Shown one piece after another: positions 18,801 to 28,675 of a DNA stretch of 64,000 bases (position 1 is the first letter of the stretch; every line of letters begins with the position of its first letter). The stretch comes from Xiphophorus maculatus (lineage: Eukaryota > Chordata > Actinopteri > Cyprinodontiformes > Poeciliidae): assembly GCF_002775205.1 (NCBI RefSeq), contig NC_036454.1, positions 14,466,882 through 14,530,881 of the forward strand, given 5' to 3'. The notes beneath the pieces were generated by a model. That model saw only the letters and a program-made list of their open reading frames with translations, was not told the origin of the DNA and made no database searches. The position numbers and the translations under genes are program-made.

Positions 18801-21800
18801 TGGTCTTTTTCCTAATTTGTGCTTGGTTAACCATGACTGTTGGCCAAACTGCACTGTGATCCTCAACCACGGCAGGTAAGTAAAAAATAAATAAATACAA
18901 ATAAAACTCTCCCTGACAATGTTTGCTATTGCTACCTTCAGATTTCTTCTTTTTTTTTTTTTGCTTGTCACACTTATATGTTTCAGGATATTAAATTTGG
19001 TACAAAACAGAAATAACCTGAGTAAATACAAAATGGAGTTTCAAAGGACGATTTAAAAATATTGTTCAATCCCCACTGGTCTTATAAATGTAAAAAGGTA
19101 AACACTCTATGAACCTAAAAACTGGTCTGGTTTCAAGTGGTTGTGTTAACAGACGTTAATTTTTCTCCATCACCGATGAGGAATTTTTCACACTTTAAAA
19201 AAATATATAAATTCAGCCAGATTTGAGGGTTTTCCTGCAAGAATGCCCTGTTTAAGATTAAACCAAAGCATCTCAGTCAGATTTAGGTCTAGACTTTGAC
19301 TGGACCACACCTGCTTCTTGTTTTCTGAACCATTCAGAGATGGACTTGATGGTATGCTTCAGATAATCTTCAGGATTAGGAAGTCAAGTTCTGTGGGTTC
19401 TGAAAAACTAAAATAGCCATCAGATCACCACCATGTGCACTACATCTCGTTGCTTGTACTTGTGACAGTGCAATGACAATAAAGTTGAATTCTATTCTAT
19501 TCTATTCTATTCTATGTTTGAGAAGTCAGAAAGGTTTTATTTTTTCTCAAATGTTGTAATGGGACACACACCTTCTGAAAGATTTATCTAGTCGTCTATA
19601 AATATTTTCTCAAAGTCTTGGGGATCTGATGTTTTTGGAGGGAAAAGGTTTTGCCTGTTTTTTCACTGTAAATAAGTTTTTCTCATGTGTGGATAATGGC
19701 TCTCATCATGGATCACTGGTGTCCCAAAATCTTAGAAATGTTTCTATAATTCTTTTCACAGAGGCCAATGAATCAGTAATAAGATTCATTGGCCTGTTAG
19801 ATCAGGGAATACTGTAAAACAGGGGTGGGCACTCCTGGTCCTCGAGGGCCGGTGTCCTGCAACTTTTAGATGCATCTCTACTTCAACACACCTGAGTCAA
19901 ATAATGAGGTCGTTAACAGGACTCTGGAGAACTTGACTGCACTTAGGAGGAGATTCAGCTGTTGGATTCAGGTGTGTTGGACCAGGGAGACATCTAAGAG
20001 TTGCAGGACACCGGCCCTCGAGGACCAGGAGTGCCCACCCCTGCTGTAAAATAATTTTAGCCTGCTTCACATTGTCAGAAACTTTTTATTAAAGGATAAT
20101 CAATGAAACTGAGTCAAAAGCTACAATATATCGCTGTTAATTCATTATTTAAAGAGTGGCTTTGGGGACAGAAAAAATAAATCTTCACACAGGACCATTC
20201 TGATTTGGATATTTATTTTCCCATAGTTACATTGAGTCCAAAAGACCAAATGAGCTCATGTAGCTTTTTTGGTTAATACCAATGAAATTATCATTTGAAA
20301 GCTGCTTTTTGTATCTATTCAGGATATATTGAATGAGCTGAGACATTTCATCATGACAATAAATAGAAACAAAAGTAATAGGTGGGGGATAAATACTTTT
20401 TCAAAGCACTGTAGCTGCACTTGACTCAAACTTAATGGAAAACGGAAAAATAAAACCCACGGTTAAAGGTTTGTGTGTGCACTTCTTGTTTTTCAGCTAT
20501 ATGAGGTTTGTCTGTGTGTGGTTTATGTATTCGTCAAGTGTTATTCGCTGTAAAACTGCTTCCTGCTTGTCTTTCAGTCAGTCGGCTGTGAATACCATAT
20601 TTCATTCTCAACGGAGGTGCGTTACCTCACCTTAAATCTTTTTGATAGCTATAGGAATATTTAACGCTAATAAATATTTTCACATAACCCCAATCGATTC
20701 TTTGTAGAAAACAAACTTTTTAGCTGGTTCTGTGGTGTGCACTTTATTCATTGTCAATCCATCTTCTTATAGAAACATCAACATATACGTGCTAACTTTC
20801 ACTCACCCATCTGAGTGTAACAAGAAGCTGTTCTCTGCCCACTTCTCTTCTTCTTCCTCACATTTATCTAACTGCTTGTGAGATCAACACACAATTTTAC
20901 ATGTGATAGATTTTTCATTTCATATTTGATTTTTGTCAAATGAAAACACAGAAGGTTGTATTGTTTGCATCAATGGCTGACCTCTAACATTACCTAGCTA
21001 ATACAGTTTTCATGTGCATACAGTTTTGTTTAAAGGTGCTGTCTGAAATAATTGGGCTCAGTTTTTGCTAACCAGATAGCTAGGTTAGGTTAGCATGGTG
21101 GTGCATCATTGTATCAGAAGTCATTTTACCTAACTCTCTAGTTAAATTGCCTCAACTTTGTAAAAGAGTTGCTTAGAGTAATACAGTATAAATCTGCTAT
21201 ATATTAAAAGAGCTGAACTGAATGTAAAAATGGCTCTAGTGTTCCCTTGTTAGGACAGTGACAGCTAGAGCGTTATAAACAGAGGCTGTAAATAAAATGT
21301 TCTGTGTACTGGTCCCAAATGAAAGCAGACTTGGATGAAACAGCATCATATAGGTACAGAATTACTGGATGGGTAAACTGAGTCAAGATCACATGCAAAC
21401 CCAGGTTAAAAAGTATAAATGGTAGATTTAAAAAATAGTTTTTGTTACAAGAATCAGAGGGTGTAAGTTTAAGATTAAAAATATGTCTTCAACAAACATT
21501 GTTTTATGAGAAACAGGGAATAAAATTCAGCTGTTTTCATGAGTTAGGAATTGAGATTAGCTTTATTTTTTATTTTTATTTTTACAAAATATGATGGCAA
21601 ATATGATACATTCTGCTTAGGGGTTAAAGAGGAGAGGCTGTACTTTGCACCTTTAAATATTCTGTTCATTTACACAACCAGATCATTAAGTGTTTCGAGA
21701 ATTAAAGTGTGCAAACACTTTTATCATGCTGTCTGGTCTTTAAAGTTGACAGACTTGATTGAAACCCACATCATGGTGTATGTAGGCTTTCACCCTCATA

Positions 21801-24179
21801 CACTCCATCATTGAAAATGACATGAAATCACTTTGCATGCATTTTAAGATGCAAACATGCCCTTACTTTTGTTTCCACTCTTCAGGATTGAGTTGCGCTC
21901 CTTGGGCAAGATTGCAGAAGGAGAGGAGCTGACAGTTGCTTATGTGGACTACTTGAATGTGTCAGAAGAGAGACAGAGGCTCCTGAAAACACAGTACTTC
22001 TTTGACTGCACATGTGAACACTGCAGCAACAAAACCCACGATGACATAAAGATGGGGGGACGGGAAGTGGAAGGAGTCAAGGTTTGTGTGTGTGTGTGAG
22101 TGTGGGGGTGGCAAACAGACAAAATGCTAGCGCCTCATTTAGCACTGACAGGGGTGATAAGGCAGGCGGGAAATATGAGAAGCAGGACTACACTGACTAT
22201 TTTAAGAAAAGATAATTCACAAGTAGAATTGCCATTTACACACACTCCCAGATTTTAACTAGACTTGTGCAAAGACTTTATGACTGTATCTTTACTTCAG
22301 TGGCATATAGCAATAATGTAAAGTCAGCTACTAATACCAAATAAATATCAGAGCAGCCTGACATTATCTTAAGCTGCTCAATTCACTACTAGGTCATACT
22401 ACATTCAGCTGGGTGAGAGAGGTCATTGTTATTTAGAAAGTCTTTATCTATGAGGAGAAAACTTTTTCTAAGTTTATCTTAAGAAACTGAACACAATGTG
22501 ACATAATCAATGTCTTGGACAGACTTCTTGCAGTTGGACAAAGGTCTTTTATAGATAACAAGTAATCAGGCTTTAACTTTTATGGACCTAGTCATGGCCT
22601 ACATGTGTTATCTCTGAACAAAATAACCCATTCTCTACTATTTTTGCTTAAATGTTGCATTTTTAGGCCTCTTCACTGCTGTTTCTCTATTTGTGTCAGT
22701 TAGTTATAAGATTATTTTCTCCAAACTTTCAGCCTTCAGATGAGCAGGTGAAGGAGGCGACAAATTATTGCTTTGATATGATGCAAAAGATGGACAAGGC
22801 TCGATTAAACGGCGACTACCACGAGGTATACTAAACAAAAAGAGGTTAAATAGATCTTATGCTTGTTATTTAAACTAAGGAAATGAACCTTTGTCCTTTT
22901 TTTGCTTCTAGGTGGTGAAAATATGCAGGCAGTGCATTGAGAAGACAGAGCCGGTCTTGGCTGAAACTCACATCTACCAGCTGAGGATGTGGAGCACAAT
23001 GAGTGAGGTACAAGCTTACCTGCAGTATTTTGAGGAAGCGGCGGATTACGCTCACAAGATGGTAGAGGGATACATGTGAGTGCAAACAGGAATTTTAACT
23101 TCACATGTTGCATGGCTCCTGCTTAGGGTTTTAAAATCTGCTATCAGGTTTCTCTGATAGCAGGTTTATTTTACGAACAGCACAACTTTCATCAAGTCTT
23201 AATTCCTTGTAAGTATGAGGCTTATTATAAAAGATATAACTCACAACGGCTGACTAGAAAAGGTCAGAATCACCATGGTAACCAGAAACTCACCATGCAT
23301 CGAGTCTGCACCAAGCAGCTGAGGACATGAACCTAAAATTTAAAACTACAGCCCACACACAGCCTTCAAAATAAATGTTTTATTTGTCTTAGATTAGATC
23401 ATTAAAGAGAAAGTTCCTTTTTTTTAGGGAAAAGAATCAGTGGTAGTTCTGTGTGGCCTTTAAATGTAAAGCTAACAGATTCATTTAAAGATGAAAGTCC
23501 TGCTGTTTTATAGATTAGTGGTGACACACAGGTAGATTCCAGATATTAAAGGGCTTTAAATCCAAAATTTGACATATGTTGGGTTTAAACTTGAGTAAAA
23601 ATGGTAATATGGGTTTAAACTGTCTAATGGACCAGGTATCAGTCACTACCAGCATTTTTTGTAGTTTAATATTCTCTGTGAGTTTGTTGGGGGTTTGTAG
23701 TTTTAAGTTTACTCTCAGTTTACTTTTTATGACTTTTGCTGTTTTTACTTTTGTGATTTTCTACAGGTTTACACATTTGTTTTTGTCACACATTGTGATG
23801 TGTTGCTCTCTGCTAAAATGTTGCATTCTGCATTTTGCATCTCATTTCCACTGCAAAATTCTTGCTCAACTGCAAGTTTCCCAGGTGAAAATCTCTCTGC
23901 TGTGCCCTACATTTCCCATCTTGACAGAAAACTGTACCACCCAAACAACGCTGCCCTTGGTATGGCTGCCATGCGTGCTGGAGTGACTCATTGGCAGGCC
24001 GGACTCATCGAGGTCGGACACGGCTTGGTCTGCAAGGCCTACGCCATCCTTATGGTCACCCACGGCCCAACACACCCCATTACCAAAGACCTTGAGGTAC
24101 ATGGCTTTATAACAATATTTACCAAAAAGAAACCATATTAGCTTTTTATAATGGGGTTTGTTTTTATCATTTTTTATGA

Positions 24180-24275
<96 letters not shown>

Positions 24276-24724
24276 ATCAGGTGCCAAACAGCTGAGAGGC
24301 ACAGCTAAAGATTTGTTGAAAAATGTAATCCAAATGTTTATTCCATCATATCCAGAAAATTTATAAGCAGCTCTGGTTGCAAATGTCTGGTAAAAATGAA
24401 TAGTACTTCGTTTCTACTGCCCCCTAGTGGCCTGGCTCCAGCTGGAAAATGTTTGTCTTCCAGTCGAACTAATTTTTTTATAGGCTACATAAATCAGTGT
24501 TACATTACTAGTGCAGATATACCAGTGGTTATCCTCTGATAACTCTGCTTCCCCCACAGGCGATGCGCATGCAGACAGAGATGGAGCTGAGGATGTTCAA
24601 GCAGAACGAGTATGTTTATCACAGCATGAGAGAAGCGGCCCTGAAAAACAAACCCATGACCATGCTGCACGAACCCAAGTCTGTTGAGGAGGGGATCAAG
24701 AATCTCTTCCACCGGAGGAAGTAG
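15810..24724 (+). CDS. smyd1: SMYD1, muscle SET/MYND lysine methyltransferase; complete ten-exon CDS
   Basis: Exons: 15810-15931, 16499-16675, 17880-18093, 18745-18875, 20578-20616, 21886-22081, 22733-22825, 22912-23075, 23928-24096, 24560-24724. The phases join cleanly to 489 residues, close to the family's about 490. It starts MENVAIF...[16 protein letters not shown] (N-terminal SET part), then a MYND zinc finger ([19 protein letters not shown], about residues 45-85), the SET core with NHDCWPNC (about 202-209) and [12 protein letters not shown], the post-SET CTCEHC, and a helical C-terminal domain ([27 protein letters not shown]). SMYD1 methylates histone H3 and assists myosin/Hsp90 and skNAC-dependent thick-filament assembly in muscle. 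Exon 8 to 9 gives GYIKLYHP where other family members have GYMKLYHP. Teleosts have smyd1a and smyd1b; I did not decide which this is. Confidence 0.97.
16676..17879. other. smyd1 intron 2, nothing recognised
   Basis: 1.2 kb intron with short open frames on both strands (for example near 17,044-17,238 and 17,422-17,649) but no recognisable domain. It ends in the acceptor CGTGTGCACAG before exon 3. Confidence 0.5.
19488..19516 (+). repeat. (TTCTA)n tandem repeat after a retroelement-like tail
   Basis: ATTCTATTCTATTCTATTCT follows GTGACAGTGCAATGACAATAAAGTTGA. That is the usual arrangement of a short tandem repeat at a LINE or SINE 3' end in teleosts. Confidence 0.6.
19820..20043. mobile_element. 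hAT-type MITE with perfect 8-bp target duplication
   Basis: A 224-bp element starts CAGGGGTGGGCACTCCTGG and ends with its inverse, CCAGGAGTGCCCACCCCTG. The inverted repeats run over 50 bp (through TCCTCGAGGGCCGGTGTCCTGCAACTCTTAGATG on one arm). It is flanked by identical 8-bp copies CTGTAAAA at 19,812-19,819 and 20,044-20,051. Eight-base duplications are characteristic of hAT transposition. The near-identical arms suggest fairly recent insertion. It sits inside the older Tc1-like remnant. Confidence 0.92.
20578..20616 (+). CDS. smyd1: smyd1 13-codon cassette exon
   Basis: A 39-nt exon with acceptor CTTTCAG and donor GTGCGT adds the segment [13 protein letters not shown]. Both flanking introns are phase 2, so skipping it keeps frame and joins NHG-R to IELRSLGK. 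This corresponds to the insertion that separates the long and short muscle isoforms of SMYD1 in other vertebrates. Alternative use here is inferred from phase and homology, not observed. Confidence 0.85.
20617..21885. other. smyd1 intron 5, nothing recognised
   Basis: 1.27 kb AT-rich intron between the cassette exon and exon 6, with no identifiable element or gene. The acceptor CACTCTTCAG precedes exon 6. Confidence 0.5.
24185..24272 (+). repeat. (TA)n microsatellite in smyd1 intron 9
   Basis: About 43 perfect TA units, 89 bp after the exon 9 donor. The self-complementary array could fold in DNA or RNA. Length polymorphism is expected. Confidence 0.97.
24417..24435 (-). promoter_or_regulatory. 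Strong candidate CTCF binding site
   Basis: Read on the minus strand the site is CCAGGCCACTAGGGGGCAG, an excellent match to the CTCF consensus. It lies in the last intron of smyd1, between smyd1 and fabp1, and points back towards smyd1. Binding is inferred. Confidence 0.55.
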
Positions 24725-24852
24725 CTCAAACACGGGACTTTAAAATGGAGAGAGCAATCGTTTTTTTTTACTGTTAACAGCTTCCTGGGTGTCCGATGCA
24801 TTTCAGTCACATGACCAATTTCTGCATTGCTCACATTTTGTAGTTACTTTTC

Positions 24853-24858
24853 AATAAA
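24853..24858 (+). terminator. smyd1 poly-A signal
   Basis: AATAAA 129 bp after the smyd1 stop codon, giving a short 3' UTR. Confidence 0.75.
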
Positions 24859-24899
24859 TGTCTTGAATCAGTGACTAAATCATTTATTTTTTTCTCAGG

Positions 24900-25940
24900 T
24901 CTTAAACTCAGTTTACAGACAGGCTGTAAGGATAGAAATTGCTTCAACCCACAAAGAAAGTTTGTCCTACATCAATTTATAAGAGAGACAAGAAAAAGTT
25001 GTTCATACCACTGGCAGATTAGTGTGATGGGCATTTGTTGATTTTTTGTAAATCATAAGCCCCATCAATTTTTTAGTTTTTAATTAAAAATTAAGCTGAT
25101 TTTGAACCTACACATTTGGAAAAAGTTTAACTTTTGAATCCCCCCTCTGAGGTTAATACATTAACAAGGTGGAGTCAGTGACAAATTAACAGATTTTAAT
25201 TTGTAGGATCGGATTAAATTTAACTTGGAAAATATGAACATCTTTTCCCCTAGAAATTAAGTGTGCTCAGAAGCAAACTTCTTGCCACCCATGACCTTTT
25301 CGAAACCTAAAAAGACAGAGTGATCTCACTACTCACTTTAAATTTCACACTTTTTTAAAAATGACATGTCAAGTTTCCCCAGCAATAGAAAATTGCTTTA
25401 CAGCAAGCAAGTCTGACCAACTTTAAGGGGGATTTCCACTGGTATTTTGGGTAGATCCAAGTTACCAGAAATTGACCTCAAATCCAGATGTGCCACACAA
25501 GTGCAAATAGTTCCATAAACTAAACCCACCACATCATCCATATTAATCTATGCATGGCTTCCTTTTCCCTTTAAAACAGTTTAGTTGAGCCTTTAGGGAG
25601 TAGGGAACTTGCAAACACCAGAGTTAATTGAACAGTTCTCTCCCTTTGTGCTTCAGAGCCAGTCTAGCACAATGGAGTTCATGATTTCACTACATGTCTG
25701 CATAAGCCCATTAGTGGCAAATTTAAGGTCTTTAACTTTAATGCAAGCAAGATGGATTTAGGCAAAAGTTTGATGCTGTGGCATCAAAGAGTCTGAACAT
25801 TTGCTCATGTGTCCTTTAGCTAAACCCAAGACAGACTGAAGCCTTACATATTAGGATCCATGCACTACCTGAAGGAAAGTTTTGAATCACCACAAACTTT
25901 GATGAATTCAAGTTCAATAAAGAGACAGATATTTGCTGCT
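24900..25940. other. smyd1-fabp1 intergenic spacer
   Basis: About 1 kb between the two convergent 3' ends. No exon, RNA gene or clear transposon is visible. Confidence 0.5.
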
Positions 25941-25946
25941 TTCATG

Positions 25947-25952
25947 TTTATT
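25947..25952 (-). terminator. fabp1 poly-A signal
   Basis: TTTATT on the plus strand (AATAAA on the minus strand), about 18 bp after the fabp1 stop codon. Confidence 0.7.
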
Positions 25953-25969
25953 ATACAAAGCATAAACAT

Positions 25970-26599
25970 TTACATGCGTTTGCTTATCCTCTTGTAAACA
26001 ATGCCGCCAACAGACATCGTCTGAAAAGAAAAAGACAAGGTTTACAAGTTTGTCCAAGAGGCAACCAGAGCTCATAGTTTGAAGAACTTACATTTACAAT
26101 AGTGTTGGCATCAGTCAGTTCTGTGACCGACTCGATTCCTTTAAGAGAAACCTTCAGCTTGTTGCCGTCACGAACCACCACTCCCTTCAAGATAGAAGTT
26201 AAAGATTTAATGCTGAAACATTTAACCCAGTCAGGTTTGAATACATCCCATTTAAAGTAGTTTTAACAGGCGAGTTTAACTTACTTTGACCTTCTCTCCA
26301 GTTAGGGTTTGCAGCTCTGTCTCTTTTCCAATGGTGAAGCAGTTGGTAATGACATTTGAGCCAGTAGTGACTGTCACCTTGAAGTCATCACCAGTCTCTT
26401 CAACCTCAGAGATGCTCTTAAGATCTTTACCTTTCTGGATGAGTTCATCAGGAATACCTAGAATACATCAGATTAAAACCATGCCAATCGTTCACACAGT
26501 TTGATCACAAATCTGTTAAAGCATCAACTCACCAACAATCTTCATAAACGCCTCAAAGTTCTCATGAGACTCCAGCTGGTATTTCCCACTGAAAGACAT
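25970..26599 (-). CDS. fabp1: FABP1, liver-type fatty acid binding protein; complete four-exon CDS
   Basis: Exons: 26599-26533, 26457-26285, 26184-26092, 26020-25970. They total 384 nt, or 127 residues, exactly the usual FABP1 length, with the conserved four-exon, three-intron layout of the family. Visible features: [20 protein letters not shown] at the start, [11 protein letters not shown] (portal helix), [47 protein letters not shown], and the C-terminal [18 protein letters not shown]1 is a cytosolic ten-strand beta-barrel that carries long-chain fatty acids, and in fish also bile acids, in liver and intestine. The lysine/arginine-rich C-terminus and overall pattern fit FABP1 rather than FABP2 or FABP6. 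It is convergent with smyd1, as in the human SMYD1-FABP1 neighbourhood. The paralogue (1a or 1b) was not decided. Confidence 0.96.
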
Positions 26600-26641
26600 G
26601 ATGGCAGACAGTGAAGGTAGAGAAAAATGAGGATCCTGCCT

Positions 26642-26649
26642 CTTTTATA
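26642..26649 (-). promoter_or_regulatory. fabp1 TATA box
   Basis: TATAAAAG on the minus strand, 43 bp upstream of the fabp1 start codon. This implies a very short 5' UTR (about 15-20 nt). TATA promoters are usual for FABP genes. Confidence 0.8.
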
Positions 26650-26659
26650 CTCTCAGACT

Positions 26660-27300
26660 GCAGGAGATCAATGATTAACAACAGGTGATTCCAATTAGGC
26701 GGAGTCAAGCCACCTCATGCAAGGTCACATCGACCACAGCAGATAAAACTCTTGGAGGAGATAAACAGACTCAAAGCAACTTAACTAAGAATAAACATTA
26801 GAAAACAGGGACGGTAAGAAAAAGCGAAAAAAAGACACATTGAAAAGACCACAAACAAATGTTGACATAATTTTTTGAGCATGACAAACATGGGAATGAC
26901 CTTTGACTTTTGACTGTTGTCCAGCAGACAGACACTGAGCCCCACCATAAGTAGGGGAAGCTATAAAAGATTGCTGCTAAAACCTTGGCTGTTGATGGAG
27001 TGCTGCATGCTATATGTAGTAATGGAAAGTTTAGTACAAGAAAAAAATGTGGCAAAAAACAAAGTGCCACAGCAACAGTGATAACAACAGGGATTGAGTG
27101 AAGCAAACTTTATTCAAGAGTCACCATAGAAAAATATATACAGAATATGAGTCAAAGTTTACCAACTCCTGAATCCTGAGCCTTTACCTGGACTATAGAT
27201 ACTGTACTGTTGCTCTTATGAACATAAATGCTGCATTTAACTTGGCAAACCAAGGTCCTGGTATAGAGGAAGAGTAGAGAGCACAGGTATCATATTCCAT
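26660..27300. other. fabp1 upstream region
   Basis: Upstream of fabp1. It contains CAAGGTCA (26,720-26,727), an extended nuclear-receptor half-site that could matter for a gene of this type (PPAR or HNF4 control is known for FABP1). No gene was seen. Confidence 0.35.
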
Positions 27301-27319
27301 TAGATCCATTGTGAAGTTC

Positions 27320-27860
27320 TCAGTTAGTGATGAACTGGGGTCCGCTGGTGTTGATCTACATGTCCAAAGTCAGAGCAACTGTCAACCAGGAATCTTCGGA
27401 GCTCATCGTCTTGCCAGCAAGTTGTTCAAAGATGCTGATCTCATTTTCCAGCAGGACTTGGCACCACAATGCAAAAGGTATTAATACCTGGATTAATGAC
27501 CACTGTGTTTGATTAACCAGCAAAAATAACCTGATATAAAAGATGAGAGACAAAAAATGGGACAATGAAGATGACCTGAAGGCAGCTATCAAAGCAATCT
27601 GAGCTTCCCTTACAGATTGGAAGTGCCAAGCGGCTGACCGCCTCTATGCCACAGTGCATTGATGCAGTAATTCATGCAAGAGGAGTCCCAACCAGGTACT
27701 GAGTTCGTTTATAGCACTGTTCAAGGACAGTTTATTTTTTCAATATGCTGACATCTTTGTATTCAGTTTTTAAAAAATTATACTTAAGTTTAAATTTTTC
27801 CAAGAAACTGAGTTTTGAGTTTTCATCAGCATTAGCCATAATCAATAAAACAGATTTAAA
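27320..27860 (+). mobile_element. 3' half of a decayed Tc1-like transposase
   Basis: The plus strand keeps recognisable transposase codons: GATGCTGATCTCATTTTCCAGCAGGACTTGGCACC (27,432-27,466; DADLIFQQDLAP), GGTATTAATACCTGGATTAATGACCA, GAAGATGACCTGAAGGCAGC, and the end GATGCAGTAATTCATGCAAGAGGAGTCCC (27,661-27,689). It has frameshifts and stops. The same family, in reverse orientation, occurs at 45,560-45,925. Confidence 0.75.
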
Positions 27861-28488
27861 ACCCTAACATATATCAATCTTTGGGAAGTCGATCTAATAA
27901 TTTTTCTCATCTTATGAAATCAAGTACTAAAGTAAATCATTTTTGAAGTTAAATTTCACTTTAATGAGATACACATGTATGGTAATAAATTTATATATTT
28001 GTTCTTCTTTTGCACCTGATATAAACCCATCGAGGTGCACAAATCCACAGTGTGATCCATATTTGATTTCAAATGTACTTTGATCAGATGAAGTCACTTT
28101 TCACAATAAGATTTTTGATGATGAGAGTTTTCACAAAGCAAACTAATATAACCATTTATTCTGCTCAGTGCAACATCGCCCGCCTGCAGCCTGTCTTTCA
28201 AAATGTTTTCCTCCGACTGAAACACTTTTCTTTGTCATTACCTCTTGAACTGAGCACAGTTCAGTCATTAAGCTGAGGAAAACTGTCTCAAAGGTAACCA
28301 GATGATCACCCTAAAGGTTGCAAGATTGATATTTGACACAACCTCATGTGAGGATCTGAAAGATAAGGGCAGCTCTGATGATAGTGGGATATGATCGAAC
28401 ACTAAACCTGATAAGGCTAATGCTGACTCTTTCTTCACCTTGTGCAGAGAAGGAAAAAAAAAACAGGCATGTTATACTTTCTCCAAAC

Positions 28489-28495
28489 TTTATTT
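28489..28495 (-). terminator. isotocin gene poly-A signal
   Basis: TTTATT on the plus strand gives AATAAA on the minus strand, about 180 bp after the stop codon of the isotocin gene. Confidence 0.55.
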
Positions 28496-28675
28496 CAGCA
28501 TGCAGAACTCTGGATGACCTCTCTGTATTCATCCCTGTTTTCATACTCAAAAATATATTGACAAAGGCACTCTACTGAAGCACAAAATGTGGAGACAGAC
28601 ATGGAAACACAGCTATACAGCAGGAACTACAAGTCCCATTGTCCTTGCAGAGAGACCTTTGGGTAGCGGAGGCGC

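Larger units (their letters stand above)
19170..20412 (-). mobile_element. Decayed Tc1-like element in smyd1 intron 4, split by a hAT MITE
   Basis: The left part, read on the minus strand, matches Tc1-family stretches: CATTCAGAGATGGACTTGATGG near 19,333, where the recalled family has 'cattcagaggtggacttgctgg', and CACCACCATGTGCA near 19,427. The right end GGGATAAATACTTTTTCAAAGCACTGTAG (20,385-20,413) is a typical Tc1 terminus. The middle is interrupted by a MITE at 19,820-20,043 and by a small TTCTA tandem repeat near 19,490-19,515. No frame is open. Confidence 0.6.
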
